DNA of 64,000 nucleotides. Source: Vibrio ostreicida. Lineage in GTDB: Bacteria; Pseudomonadota; Gammaproteobacteria; Enterobacterales; Vibrionaceae. Below are positions 26,416-34,934 of the stretch, piece after piece. The notes beneath the pieces are model-generated. The model saw nothing but the letters and a program-made list of their open reading frames with translations, was not told the DNA's origin and did not search any database. The stretch's first letter is position 1. Every line of letters begins with the position of its first letter. Location: the NCBI RefSeq assembly GCF_013074385.2, contig NZ_JABEYA020000004.1, positions 62,001 to 126,000 on the forward strand, written 5' to 3'. The translations under genes and the position numbers were made by a program.

Positions 26416-27406
26416 ATTTGTAGATGGTCATCTTAGGGGGGTGACTCTGCCATTGCAGCCGTCCCTTTCCCTTACTGGCAATCGAGACGTTGCAAGTGAT
26501 AACCAACTTTCGGTGCCAGAGTACTTCCCTAGTGGTACCGAGCTGGGTTTTGACATCGAAGACAAGAAGCTGGTGGTTAAAGGTTTCCGCCGAGGAAATA
26601 AGCGTAAAACACTGGCTGCAAACCGAGTCTATCGTTTCAAAGGGTTGAGTTTTTTCCTCTATCAAGAAGGCGAGAGAAACCCGAGACTTCGCCGTTTTCG
26701 TTTCAGGCAATATCAGCCAATGATCGCCATTACCTTGTTGCTGAATATAGCGTTGGCAGCGGCAGCATTGGTGATTTTCCACAATCAGCAGCAAAGCTTG
26801 ATGGCTGGATACTTAAATACGCTGGGCTCTGGCTTCATCAAGGACGGAAAAATCCATGTGTTTAATCAGGCCGCTTTGGGATCACTACCAACATACTGGC
26901 AAGAGAACCTTAAATTGGTTGAATCAGACCAATACTTGAGAGCGACTCAACTGGATGTAGAACTGATCTCGTCTCAGACGGGGAAACGGCTTGAGGGTAA
27001 AGTGGTGTCGAAACCCGGCAGAGATCAAATTCAGGTCGACACTTTTGAACTGGACAATCAGATTATGCGTTTGTTTGGCGCATACGGACTGAATTTCACT
27101 AAGGAAGGCGACGACTGGTTAGTGTCAGATCGCGCCAGAGCGACTCAGTTACTTAAAACAGCAGGTTTAGACTCGGTCATTGATCAGTTGAAATCACGGC
27201 ACGACCAAGCGCAAGCCATTACTAGCAACGAATTCCCGTACTCCATTTTTTACTCTACCACATCCGGTGGTTATATTTACGACCAACAAGGACGTTACTG
27301 GGAAGGCAGTTCTGTCCCTCGTCTAGGGGTCATTCAATCGATAACGCGTGACAAAGTAGTATTCAAAAATGCTCAGCAGACCCGTGTTTACCTTATTCAA
27401 CCTTAA
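26402..27406 (+). CDS. sctD: Type III secretion inner-membrane ring protein SctD (YscD/EscD-like)
   Basis: 334 residues. A small N-terminal FHA-like cytoplasmic domain (about 1-95) precedes one membrane segment near residues 107-128 (MIAITLLLNIALAAAALVIF). The periplasmic part holds repeated ring-building folds (about 130-330). This layout is that of SctD, the outer ring around SctJ. FHA phospho-binding residues are not evident, as usual in SctD. Clustered with the export-gate genes. Confidence 0.8.
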   Translation: MWLIEFVDGHLRGVTLPLQPSLSLTGNRDVASDNQLSVPEYFPSGTELGFDIEDKKLVVKGFRRGNKRKTLAANRVYRFKGLSFFLYQEGERNPRLRRFRFRQYQPMIAITLLLNIALAAAALVIFHNQQQSLMAGYLNTLGSGFIKDGKIHVFNQAALGSLPTYWQENLKLVESDQYLRATQLDVELISSQTGKRLEGKVVSKPGRDQIQVDTFELDNQIMRLFGAYGLNFTKEGDDWLVSDRARATQLLKTAGLDSVIDQLKSRHDQAQAITSNEFPYSIFYSTTSGGYIYDQQGRYWEGSSVPRLGVIQSITRDKVVFKNAQQTRVYLIQP

Positions 27407-27420
27407 ATAGGAAAAAAAGT

Positions 27421-28059
27421 ATGTCAGACATTAATCTTGGATTGTCACGCCCGGTCAATACACTGGACTCGGGTACGGAAGCGGCGAAAACCATTGTTGA
27501 AAATAGCCCCATCATTCAGCGAGCGATCGATGCGACGGAAACATCGACCTCATCAAAATATCTCTTTACCCCCGGTTTCTCAGACCCATTAGACTTAATT
27601 GATCAACTGCTGTCGAAATACATTGAAGATCAAACCGCCAAAGCGGATAAAATGGCAGAAGAGATAGAAGTAAAGTCGAGCGCGATCGCTGAGATCAACC
27701 GCTTATGGGGGCTGACTATGTCCGAGACGCTTCCATACACGGACCCAAATAATAACGACAAGACGACACTAAGTTCTACACAATTAGAGGAAATAGACAG
27801 ACTCATAAGAGAAGATTTGGGTGAACCTGATGGCATTAAAATGATCACAGGTTCGAACCTTGAAGACTCAGAAAAACTGCAGGTCTCATACGGAACGTTA
27901 CAAGAATACAATGCCACAATGACGGCTTATTGTGACACGGTTCAGGTCGATCTCGATACCATGCAGCAAGAATTTAAAAACACCATGACCGAAATCTCAT
28001 CGGCTCAGGAAGAAATCCGCGATGTGCGCCGTGCCATTGTTGCTATTACCCAGGGGTAA
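27421..28059 (+). CDS. Candidate EspA/SseB-like filament protein
   Basis: 212 residues, acidic, no signal peptide. The C-terminal ~60 residues form a coil with EspA-like spacing (VDLDTMQQEFKNTMTEISSA then EEIRDVRRAIVAITQG). The middle has a loop of small and polar residues (YTDPNNNDKTT) and the N-terminus a helix. EspA/SseB proteins are about 190-200 residues and polymerise into a filament over the needle. It lies between sctD and the SpoA gene. A similarity read by eye; it could also be a gatekeeper-like or effector protein. Confidence 0.45.
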   Translation: MSDINLGLSRPVNTLDSGTEAAKTIVENSPIIQRAIDATETSTSSKYLFTPGFSDPLDLIDQLLSKYIEDQTAKADKMAEEIEVKSSAIAEINRLWGLTMSETLPYTDPNNNDKTTLSSTQLEEIDRLIREDLGEPDGIKMITGSNLEDSEKLQVSYGTLQEYNATMTAYCDTVQVDLDTMQQEFKNTMTEISSAQEEIRDVRRAIVAITQG

Positions 28060-28062
28060 CCG

Positions 28063-28278
28063 ATGAAAATTGCCGTTGATGTTGTCATTGGCCACACGAC
28101 CATGACGTTAAATGAATTAAACCAGTTGCACAAAGGTCAGGTCAAACCTATTGCCGATTTTATTCAATCTGAGGTGATGCTGAAAAGTGGTAATGAATTA
28201 ATTGCAACGGGAACGCTGATCAAAGTTGATGAACAGTACTGTGTGTCAATTGACAAAATTAACGTCTCCGAAGATTAA
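28063..28278 (+). CDS. sctQ: Stand-alone SpoA-domain protein, SctQ C-terminal part
   Basis: 71 residues made almost entirely of one SpoA/FliN-type domain: MKIAVDVVIGHTTMTLNELN, then L-x-x-G-Q-V-K-P-I, the central strand VMLKSGNELIATGTLIKVD and the terminal CVSIDKI. It should form the C-ring/sorting-platform scaffold together with a longer SctQ; the N-terminal candidate is at 17835. Its 71 residues resemble HrcQB cores or the internally translated short SctQ. AGGGG just upstream is a good ribosome binding site. A terminator follows. Confidence 0.8.
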   Translation: MKIAVDVVIGHTTMTLNELNQLHKGQVKPIADFIQSEVMLKSGNELIATGTLIKVDEQYCVSIDKINVSED

Positions 28279-28298
28279 CCATATGATTAATCATGATT

Positions 28299-28325
28299 AA
28301 AGCAGCTCAATGAGCTGCTTTTTTT
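28299..28325 (+). terminator. Rho-independent terminator after the SpoA gene
   Basis: AAAGCAGCTC-AAT-GAGCTGCTTT followed by T residues, 21 bases after the stop. Ends the sctL-to-SpoA gene group. Confidence 0.9.
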
Positions 28326-28412
28326 GAATTTTTTATATTTATACATTTTTTATTTTTTTTTACTTGACGAGTTCACGGCTTTTTCACGACTTTTTTATCC
28401 TTTTTTTTTCAA

Positions 28413-28491
28413 ACTAGTACATTCTCTCTCGGCGATGTCATGTCCAACTAGTACGCAATTCTTAATCAATATTGAATTTGCTCAAACTAGT
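28413..28491 (+). promoter_or_regulatory. Three AACTAGT direct copies upstream of the VtrB-like gene
   Basis: ACTAGT occurs at 28413-28418, 28447-28452 and 28486-28491, each preceded by A and in two cases followed by AC. The copies are 34 and 39 bases apart in an AT-rich, T-tract-rich leader of 316 bases that holds no gene. Three copies of a 6-base palindrome in 80 bases suggest a regulator-binding array for the vtrB-like promoter. The binding protein is unknown; the VtrA-like product is a reasonable candidate. Confidence 0.4.
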
Positions 28492-28594
28492 GTGATGTGG
28501 TGCTGTAGAGGTATCCATAACAACGGCTTGTATTACCGCAGTCTGTTTGGGTTTTGTAACACTGAGCAATAACAATAAGTGGAAGTAGGGTTCA

Positions 28595-29143
28595 ATGATG
28601 GAAAGAAATTACGTACTGGGAAATCAGGTGATTTTTGACATTCTAAAACGCGAGATAGTCGCAACCGACCAAATGGTCAACCTAGGTGGACGGGAGGCGG
28701 CGATACTTAAACTGCTGTGTGAACGTAGCAATAAGGTTATCAGCAAAGATGAGATTCATGAGCAGGTTTGGGGAAAAGTATTGGTGAGTGAAACTTCGCT
28801 AACCAAGGCGATTTCGAACCTTCGCAAATCGCTAGCTTTGTTTATCGATCTGGCTTGCGAGATAAAAACAGTGCCCAAAGAAGGCTACATGCTGATTATT
28901 GATGATGATGCCGTGGCGGAATTTTCGGCTGAAGAAATGCCGACACTGGCAATCAAGAGCATTACTAGCAGTACGAAACCGGTGAATCATTCACCTTATT
29001 TTAACCCTTCTGCTCCTCAAATTTTGCTCGATAATGCGTCGGCGGCGGCCCCAGTTAAAGGAACGTTTTGGTTTACGATGGTTTTCTCCGCTTCACTGCT
29101 GGCCTCAGCCCTGACGACCGGAATTTTACTGATAATGAGATGA
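28595..29143 (+). CDS. VtrB-like membrane-anchored winged-helix activator
   Basis: 182 residues. Residues about 5-105 form an OmpR/ToxR-type DNA-binding domain (EAAILKLLCERSNKVISKDE, HEQVWGK, SETSLTKAISNLRKSL, VPKEGYML). A linker leads to one C-terminal membrane segment (FTMVFSASLLASALTTGILL) with almost no periplasmic tail. This is the layout and size of VtrB, the T3SS2 activator of V. parahaemolyticus, and the position just after the SctQ gene is the same. Expected to activate the flanking secretion genes, itself under VtrA-like control (40257, minus). Confidence 0.75.
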   Translation: MMERNYVLGNQVIFDILKREIVATDQMVNLGGREAAILKLLCERSNKVISKDEIHEQVWGKVLVSETSLTKAISNLRKSLALFIDLACEIKTVPKEGYMLIIDDDAVAEFSAEEMPTLAIKSITSSTKPVNHSPYFNPSAPQILLDNASAAAPVKGTFWFTMVFSASLLASALTTGILLIMR

Positions 29144-29155
29144 AAGTCATACATT

Positions 29156-29193
29156 AGAGAACGGCAAAAGGTTCACTGTTGCTGTTCTCTTGT
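29156..29193 (+). terminator. Hairpin after the VtrB-like gene, probable terminator
   Basis: AGAGAAC and GTTCTCT with an inner GCAA/TTGC extension form a 12-bp stem containing one G-T wobble. The T-run after it is interrupted, so termination strength is uncertain. Confidence 0.5.
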
Positions 29194-29382
29194 GTGATTG
29201 TGTTTTTTCGGACGTGATATGCTGGGAGAAAGTGGTTAAAAATCATCCCTGTTCAAGTAATGTCAATCTGTATGGATTCCTTGGCGCTGACTTTTTCCAA
29301 TATTATCACTTTTAACAACTACGTTTATTTGTGGTTGCAAGCGTAGATTGGACCTGTTCGGTTAAAACTAACAGGGAAGCTT

Positions 29383-32300
29383 ATGAATGCAACATTAACG
29401 TCTGTTTCTTACCTAGCGAATCCTCAAGGATCGGGTCCAGCACAGTCAGGGCTAACTTTCACTCCCGTGACACGTGAAGAGATTGACGCAAAACATTTTG
29501 TTGACTTAACGAGTGTCGATGACAATCGCGGTCTCAAAATGATGGCGTCGCTTAAGGGAGGCAAATTAGTTCTTGTTTCAGGAAAGAACAAAGGCTTGCT
29601 GCGAGAGATTTGGCATCATCGTTCTTCCTCTAAGCCTAACTATTACCAAGCGGAAGTTGACACGCCGGATACTCAGTTTACTCGATTGTGGATTGGCCGT
29701 GATCTTAAGCTTCATGCCCGTTATAAAGACACAAAAACAGGCAATGAGCACCACTGCATTTTAAAGCTCAATGGCCAATTTACTGAGAATATGTCAGCAG
29801 ACTTCAATGTGCGTGTAGACAAAACACCCGTTCAAGGTGGCGACAATGTTTGCGTAGATGAGGCGTCCGATGAGGCGGCGTCTACGATAACCTTAAAAGA
29901 CCAAATTCCAGCCAAAGTGTTTCTGTTGGACTCAAGGCACCTTGTCATTGGGGAAGAGAAAAAAGTGAGGCTTAATCTTCGATTGTCGAGCGACGATGTT
30001 ATTGAGAGTATTAAACCTTGCGGCCCATACCTTCAAGTGGCGATTGAGCGCACAAATAAGACGCAGCGGATTGTGTATCTTGATGCGCAACACCTCTCCG
30101 TATCGGAAGCTACCGATTGCGTATCTCCGAGAGTGTCCGAGATCCCGCCAGCATCTTTTGCTCATTATAACATCAATAACAGTAGCCATTTTTCTAACGC
30201 AAATCCTTTTGTCGGCTACAAAGCGAAGCATATTGGCCACCAATACGTACCGCTCTCCGGTTGGATAGATGGAATCAAGCACCGCCTATCTCGGGGTAAC
30301 GAAAAATGGAGTAAAGGACGAAAAGCCGCCGCGATGAAATCATACGCAAAGGCCGCCGATCCTGGGCTGCAAACCACCGCTCATTGGATAAAAGATAAGA
30401 TTGCTCATCGTAAACCTTCGCCAGTGATCACGTCGGTCGCGCAGCGAATCGGCGACGAACTCAGGCTCCAAGAGCAACTAAAATCCAAATGGGAACAGGG
30501 AGTGCTGCGTCAATGGGTGAATAACCCTGCCAGAGTTCACGCTAAAGTTGATCAGGAAATGCGGGTTGCAATGGCGGTGTATGCTGGCTCAAGTCCCCGC
30601 TCAGAATCCAGTCCTGAGCCCGTCGAACAGGGCTTGAAAAAGCAACTGGCGAGTTGCACCGTCATTTTGAACCATCTTGTTCCGGGTTTTACTCGAGGTG
30701 ATGGGCCGTATGATGAGCGTTTAAAGAAACAACTCGATTCACTGCAACAACGGATGGACGATTTAACTGAGCATCCTTTGTTCGATAAGCTGAATGAATT
30801 TTCGGATCTTGCTGTCATCAAGAGTTCGCTGCGCACGTTAGCGAGTGCGAGCGCAACCCCTTTTACTTTCAAGGACCTCGATTTGTATGTGCCTTATATC
30901 GAGCGTACGTTAACCAATGCTCGTCTCTATCTTGCCATTTGTGATGAGGGACAGTTTAAATTTGGTCAAACACTTTCAAATGATACATTGGCTAAAAAGG
31001 TGTCTACCGAAAATCACGCTGACTTGCAGCAAGCGATTACACAAGGGCTTGCGTCTAGGAAAGCGTTGCGACAAGCACAAAAACCTGGGGTCAGATTGGG
31101 TGAGTCTTTGCGTAATCGCCACAATGGGCTTGGAAACGTGGTCAATAAATGGATGGGGTGGCACCATCCTGCACAGCAGATTAATGCACAAATTACACAA
31201 CGAGTTAGTGCGTTGCCTCAAGGGGATTCATTGACCTTGAGTGCTCATGACGGTGTGAGTGGCTTTGCAGGAATCGCCCATTTCGGTTTGCCTTTTGCGG
31301 GCGGTTATTTTGCGGGCATTGTGGCGAATTATGAAAAGCACTACGACTGTAAATTGGTCTCCTTGGGGGACAATAAAACTCAGGTTCAATTGGTTCGCAA
31401 AGGTGAAAAAGGGGCAAGTGCTTTAGTCGGTACGGGGGGAGGGTTGGAAGACCTGACTAAATTGGTCAAATATCGCCATGGTTCGCTAGTGACGATTATG
31501 CCTTTTGAAGCCACTCTTGCCTTAACGGCAATGCAAGACAGCGAGCAGAGCTTTGCCTTTGACGTCAGTAATGATGATCTGCAAAAAACCTTGGGTTACT
31601 TATTCCGAACGGAAGATTGGCCGAGTGAGCTTGAAGCGAAGCTCGATAAAACCCAGTTTAGTAGTCGCGAGACAAAAAAAACGCAGCTCAGTGGTTCGGC
31701 GAATAGTCAGCTTAGGCTCCAGCTTGGGATAGACGCCTCACCCAATTTTTCGATGGTCATGCCGAGAACCTATGCAAAGGCTGGCGTTGAAATTGCCGTC
31801 ACTCGAGAAGAAACGAGGGAGTTTAACGTGGGTGAACAAACCAGCGCCACTCAACGTCTCGACTACATCACCAGTGTTGATCTGGAAGCCAGCAGTGGGG
31901 CCAGTGTGATGTTGTTTCCTCTTTCATCTACCCATGCTTTCCCGACGGCAATTGACGAAAAGACATTTGTCTCTGTCAAACCTTTTGGGGACAGATTGGC
32001 GGCGAGCCATACAGCAAAACATCACACAACAGAAACGGTCGAAAAGCGGATCGCGGAATCAAAGTCAGTCAGCCTTGATATGGATCCGGAACCATTAGAT
32101 CGGCTTGATACGGTCATCACGGACTTCAGACAATGCCTAGAAAGTCACCCAGAATGGAGCTTGGATATGAAAAGCCGAGCGTCAGCTCAGCTCATGGCGT
32201 TGGTCAATGCAAGGACAAATGGCTTTCACGAAGTGACTAAGGCCATCGCGGCGGAAAATATCCCGCATTTAAAAGTTGAATACCAGCAGCAGATTCATTG

Positions 32301-32841
32301 GCGTTCTCGTTGGGCGGACAATATGCGACGCACGGTTCATCTTACGCCCAAACATTCACAGTCGTTGGGTCAGTTAATGCAAGGCAACCCTTCTGCTCGA
32401 AAGATGTTGAAGGCTTTACGGGCCTCCAGCCAAAGTCAAAGCCAGAGGTTAAACATGAATAAAGCATCCGCTGTGATGGCGGAGGCAAAGTATCAGCTGC
32501 CTATGGAGCGTTTGATTGATGTCTCGACAACGGTGGTGAATCAGCTTAAGGAGGCTGAAAACCACAAGCAGGCGTCGGCCCTGCTAAACCGTTTGAATGA
32601 ACAGCTGTCTAGAAAGGGCGATACAGCTCGTAGCCAGTATCGTTTGATGAAGATCGAATGTACGCGAGCATCTTCATTATGTCGTCATCCAGCCGGTATA
32701 CTACCCATGGTCCAAGTCAAAAAGCTTAGTCAGGTGACGTTAAATGAGTCTCTGGGTGAAATCAGTTTCCGTTATCCAGATGGGGAAAAGCCTGAGATGG
32801 TCAATCGCCTTGATGGGACCTTATACAGCGTGCCGCGCTAA
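29383..32841 (+). CDS. Large candidate effector (1152 residues), AvrE-like character
   Basis: No signal peptide. Residues 1-260 are beta-rich with repeated short blade-like segments (RGLKMMASLKGGKLVLVSGK, TRLWIGRDLKLHARY), suggesting a beta-propeller. Residues about 300-560 are helical. Residues about 600-880 are Gly-rich and beta-rich (DGVSGFAGIAHFGLPFAGGY; ALVGTGGGLEDLTKL), suggesting a beta-barrel. A helical C-terminus follows. Propeller-helical-barrel order resembles AvrE-family effectors (about 1800 residues, membrane channels), but this protein is shorter and no diagnostic motif is certain. It occupies the slot between vtrB and the needle gene that in T3SS2 loci carries variable effectors. 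AGGGAAG precedes the ATG. A type III effector is likely; family moderate. Confidence 0.55.
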   Translation: MNATLTSVSYLANPQGSGPAQSGLTFTPVTREEIDAKHFVDLTSVDDNRGLKMMASLKGGKLVLVSGKNKGLLREIWHHRSSSKPNYYQAEVDTPDTQFTRLWIGRDLKLHARYKDTKTGNEHHCILKLNGQFTENMSADFNVRVDKTPVQGGDNVCVDEASDEAASTITLKDQIPAKVFLLDSRHLVIGEEKKVRLNLRLSSDDVIESIKPCGPYLQVAIERTNKTQRIVYLDAQHLSVSEATDCVSPRVSEIPPASFAHYNINNSSHFSNANPFVGYKAKHIGHQYVPLSGWIDGIKHRLSRGNEKWSKGRKAAAMKSYAKAADPGLQTTAHWIKDKIAHRKPSPVITSVAQRIGDELRLQEQLKSKWEQGVLRQWVNNPARVHAKVDQEMRVAMAVYAGSSPRSESSPEPVEQGLKKQLASCTVILNHLVPGFTRGDGPYDERLKKQLDSLQQRMDDLTEHPLFDKLNEFSDLAVIKSSLRTLASASATPFTFKDLDLYVPYIERTLTNARLYLAICDEGQFKFGQTLSNDTLAKKVSTENHADLQQAITQGLASRKALRQAQKPGVRLGESLRNRHNGLGNVVNKWMGWHHPAQQINAQITQRVSALPQGDSLTLSAHDGVSGFAGIAHFGLPFAGGYFAGIVANYEKHYDCKLVSLGDNKTQVQLVRKGEKGASALVGTGGGLEDLTKLVKYRHGSLVTIMPFEATLALTAMQDSEQSFAFDVSNDDLQKTLGYLFRTEDWPSELEAKLDKTQFSSRETKKTQLSGSANSQLRLQLGIDASPNFSMVMPRTYAKAGVEIAVTREETREFNVGEQTSATQRLDYITSVDLEASSGASVMLFPLSSTHAFPTAIDEKTFVSVKPFGDRLAASHTAKHHTTETVEKRIAESKSVSLDMDPEPLDRLDTVITDFRQCLESHPEWSLDMKSRASAQLMALVNARTNGFHEVTKAIAAENIPHLKVEYQQQIHWRSRWADNMRRTVHLTPKHSQSLGQLMQGNPSARKMLKALRASSQSQSQRLNMNKASAVMAEAKYQLPMERLIDVSTTVVNQLKEAENHKQASALLNRLNEQLSRKGDTARSQYRLMKIECTRASSLCRHPAGILPMVQVKKLSQVTLNESLGEISFRYPDGEKPEMVNRLDGTLYSVPR

Positions 32842-32983
32842 GCATATAGGCAGGCAGAAGTGGCAAAATCTGAGCTTTTGTGAGAGTGGTTGACTACGAC
32901 ATTTATCAGGAATTTTCACTGGTGACGCTATGGCGGGTTAGTGATAATGCGCTGAACACAATTTGAACAGCGAGAGATGACAA

Positions 32984-33259
32984 ATGTCCAATTTAAGTAC
33001 AGGTTATATATCAGGTGTTTTTGGTGGTCTAGTTGATAATGCCGATGACGCAGTATCCGATTTTATTACCCAGCATACCGGCAGTACTGATGACGAGGGT
33101 ACCTTCACCCAAAATGACGATGGCACCTTGATCCTCAGCGCATCAGAGTCGCTCCAGCTTCAACAATTGATGGCAGATCAGAGTATTGCTGCGCAGACTG
33201 CGACATCAACATTGAAATCAGTTAAAGATTCTATTTCAGCGTCGGCTCGAAATATCTAA
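32984..33259 (+). CDS. sctF: Needle subunit SctF
   Basis: 91 residues, acidic, helix-loop-helix. The C-terminal helix (SLQLQQLMADQSIAAQTATS then TLKSVKDSISASARNI) matches the conserved C-terminal half of needle proteins such as EscF and PrgI. It has a separate leader region and lies just before sctR. An N-terminal insertion with a Gly/Thr/Asp-rich loop (residues 30-50) makes it a little longer than usual (about 75-85). SctI was excluded because a better SctI candidate begins the locus. Confidence 0.72.
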   Translation: MSNLSTGYISGVFGGLVDNADDAVSDFITQHTGSTDDEGTFTQNDDGTLILSASESLQLQQLMADQSIAAQTATSTLKSVKDSISASARNI

Positions 33260-33265
33260 TAAAGT

Positions 33266-33286
33266 CAGGGTCGTCGTTCGACCCTG
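33266..33286 (+). terminator. Hairpin between sctF and sctR (attenuator-like)
   Basis: CAGGGTCG and CGACCCTG form a perfect 8-bp stem around TCGTT, six bases after the needle-gene stop, with no T-run. It could protect the needle mRNA or reduce transcription into the export-gate genes, fitting the much higher need for needle subunits. Confidence 0.5.
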
Positions 33287-33315
33287 CTATTTCAAGTGGT
33301 TAGCGATTAGAACTT

Positions 33316-34002
33316 ATGATTCAGTTACTCAGCCCGGACAACGCATTTTCTGGTGCAAACCTGATTGTTTTGTTGACGTTGGCGTTATTGTCAACGGTAT
33401 TTTTTATCTGTTTTTCCGGTTTTGTTAAATACAATATCGTACTTAACATTATAAAAAATGCGGTTGGAACCCAACAAATACCACCCACGATTGTGGTCAA
33501 CTTACTCGCTGCCTTAATGGCGTTAAATAGCTTATGGCCTGACATTAAACCCGGTATTGACCGTGTAAAACCCTATTTTTCAGAGCAGCAGCAAGAATCG
33601 ACGAACTTACCTTTGGACCTCACGCTCGAAGAAGAGAAACCACAAGATATTACCATGTACTATTTGGCGAGTAATGTCTTTGACTTTTTCCCAGAGTTAC
33701 TGGAACGCGCAGAGCGTAAGACTGATCAGCTCACTAACATGATCGATATTCCGCTGAATTTCGATGAAGACAATGACACGTTCAAGTTTTTTCTCGGCAA
33801 TCTGATTCTGGATTTATATCAGGGGTTTGAGCTTGGCCTTAAGCTATATATGGTGTTTGTCAGTATCGATTTCTTGATTGCGGTGATCTTAAGTGGCGTT
33901 GGGATGACCATGTTGTCACCGACGGTCATTTCTACACCGGTGAAACTGGCGGTTTTTTACTTCTCGGATAGCTGGACTTTGCTGTTTAGAGCGCTTGGCT
34001 AG
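33316..34002 (+). CDS. sctR: Export-gate protein SctR (FliP/YscR family)
   Basis: Core of the export-gate complex. Four hydrophobic segments: residues about 17-35 (IVLLTLALLSTVFFICFSGF), about 55-75, and two near the C-terminus (YMVFVSIDFLIAVILSGVGM, TMLSPTVISTPVKLAVFYF). The FliP signature is readable in FVKYNIVLNIIKNAVGTQQI and VSIDFLIAVILSGVGMTML. A charged periplasmic/cytoplasmic insert separates the pairs. 228 residues is normal. Followed by sctT. Confidence 0.92.
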   Translation: MIQLLSPDNAFSGANLIVLLTLALLSTVFFICFSGFVKYNIVLNIIKNAVGTQQIPPTIVVNLLAALMALNSLWPDIKPGIDRVKPYFSEQQQESTNLPLDLTLEEEKPQDITMYYLASNVFDFFPELLERAERKTDQLTNMIDIPLNFDEDNDTFKFFLGNLILDLYQGFELGLKLYMVFVSIDFLIAVILSGVGMTMLSPTVISTPVKLAVFYFSDSWTLLFRALG

Positions 34003-34003
34003 T

Positions 34004-34687
34004 ATGGGTGAATTACTTTTTCCAAACTGGATGTTGTTTGCGGGTTTTTTCCTCTTTCTTAAAATTTATAACCCCACAAGGCTTTATCTGGACAATATCA
34101 CCTGCTTGGCCATCGCGGCGGCCATGGCCATTTTTGTCGATGTCAGCGAACTGCAGCAGGTCCCCACGTTTGGCTGGGTGCTGGCGGTACTGATTTTTGC
34201 AATGTTTTCGTCAGTTCCTTACTGGCTGAGCGGAACGGTGGGTAGTGTGATTCAGCAATTATTGTTGCTCAATGAACAATCGGTACAGGATAAGCGCTTT
34301 ACGGATGAATCAGAGGCACTGGCTAAACTCAGTAGCCTGACATTCCTAATTTATGCACTGGAAAGTGGCACGCTGTTTCGCCCTATTATTGATGTCATCA
34401 CGCAGGGTAATGAGCCCAATGTGGATCTGGATTTTGAGGCTCTGTTTTTCCTTATTACTGACAGTCTCAAGATGATGGTGATTGTCGCCGGTAAGTACAT
34501 CATTATCATGCTCGCGATCACAGTGTGTTGTGGGTATGTCGATCTGTTTTTTAAAAAGGCGTCTTTGTCGCTGTTCGTTACGCCGAATATTAAAGCGATT
34601 GTGGTGATTGTTTTACTTAATCTCTGGTTATTACATGACCAGTTTTACGTGTTTAAGCAAATGATGCAAAAGGTAGGTTATGACTAA
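34004..34687 (+). CDS. sctT: Export-gate protein SctT (FliR/YscT family)
   Basis: 227 residues with about six hydrophobic segments; FliR-like pattern including YNPTRLYLDN, ALAKLSSLTFLIYALESGTL and GGY-like turn CCGYVDLFFKKASLSLFV. The ATG at 34004 starts one base after the sctR stop; a TTG at 33995 lies inside sctR. Normally sctS lies between R and T, but here it is 4 kb away at 39052. Overlaps the next small gene by 8 bases. Confidence 0.88.
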   Translation: MGELLFPNWMLFAGFFLFLKIYNPTRLYLDNITCLAIAAAMAIFVDVSELQQVPTFGWVLAVLIFAMFSSVPYWLSGTVGSVIQQLLLLNEQSVQDKRFTDESEALAKLSSLTFLIYALESGTLFRPIIDVITQGNEPNVDLDFEALFFLITDSLKMMVIVAGKYIIIMLAITVCCGYVDLFFKKASLSLFVTPNIKAIVVIVLLNLWLLHDQFYVFKQMMQKVGYD

Positions 34688-34934
34688 AGTTGAAATGCCA
34701 AATCCCGTTTCTATCGCTGGGCTTTCAGAGATTCAATCTGATTTTGAGTCTGTCGCCCAAGAGATGACTCAGGCGCAAAAAATCCAAGGTGATGAGGCGT
34801 CAAAAAGTGAAGGGACGGTTATGACCGAACAAGATTTCGTCGATATGGTCATTGAACAAAGTTTAATTAATGAATCTGTACGTCGGATGAAAGCGGATCA
34901 ACAACGTTTAGAAGAGATTATTAATGAAGTATAA
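34680..34934 (+). CDS. Small acidic protein between sctT and sctC
   Basis: 84 residues, strongly helical and charged (AQEMTQAQKIQGDEASKSEG, EQSLINESVRRMKADQQRLE). It overlaps sctT by 8 bases and sctC by 11, so it is a real coupled gene. No family recognised. A comparable small gene occurs at this site in T3SS2 loci. Possibilities include a small chaperone or secreted rod-like component. Confidence 0.6.
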   Translation: MTKVEMPNPVSIAGLSEIQSDFESVAQEMTQAQKIQGDEASKSEGTVMTEQDFVDMVIEQSLINESVRRMKADQQRLEEIINEV

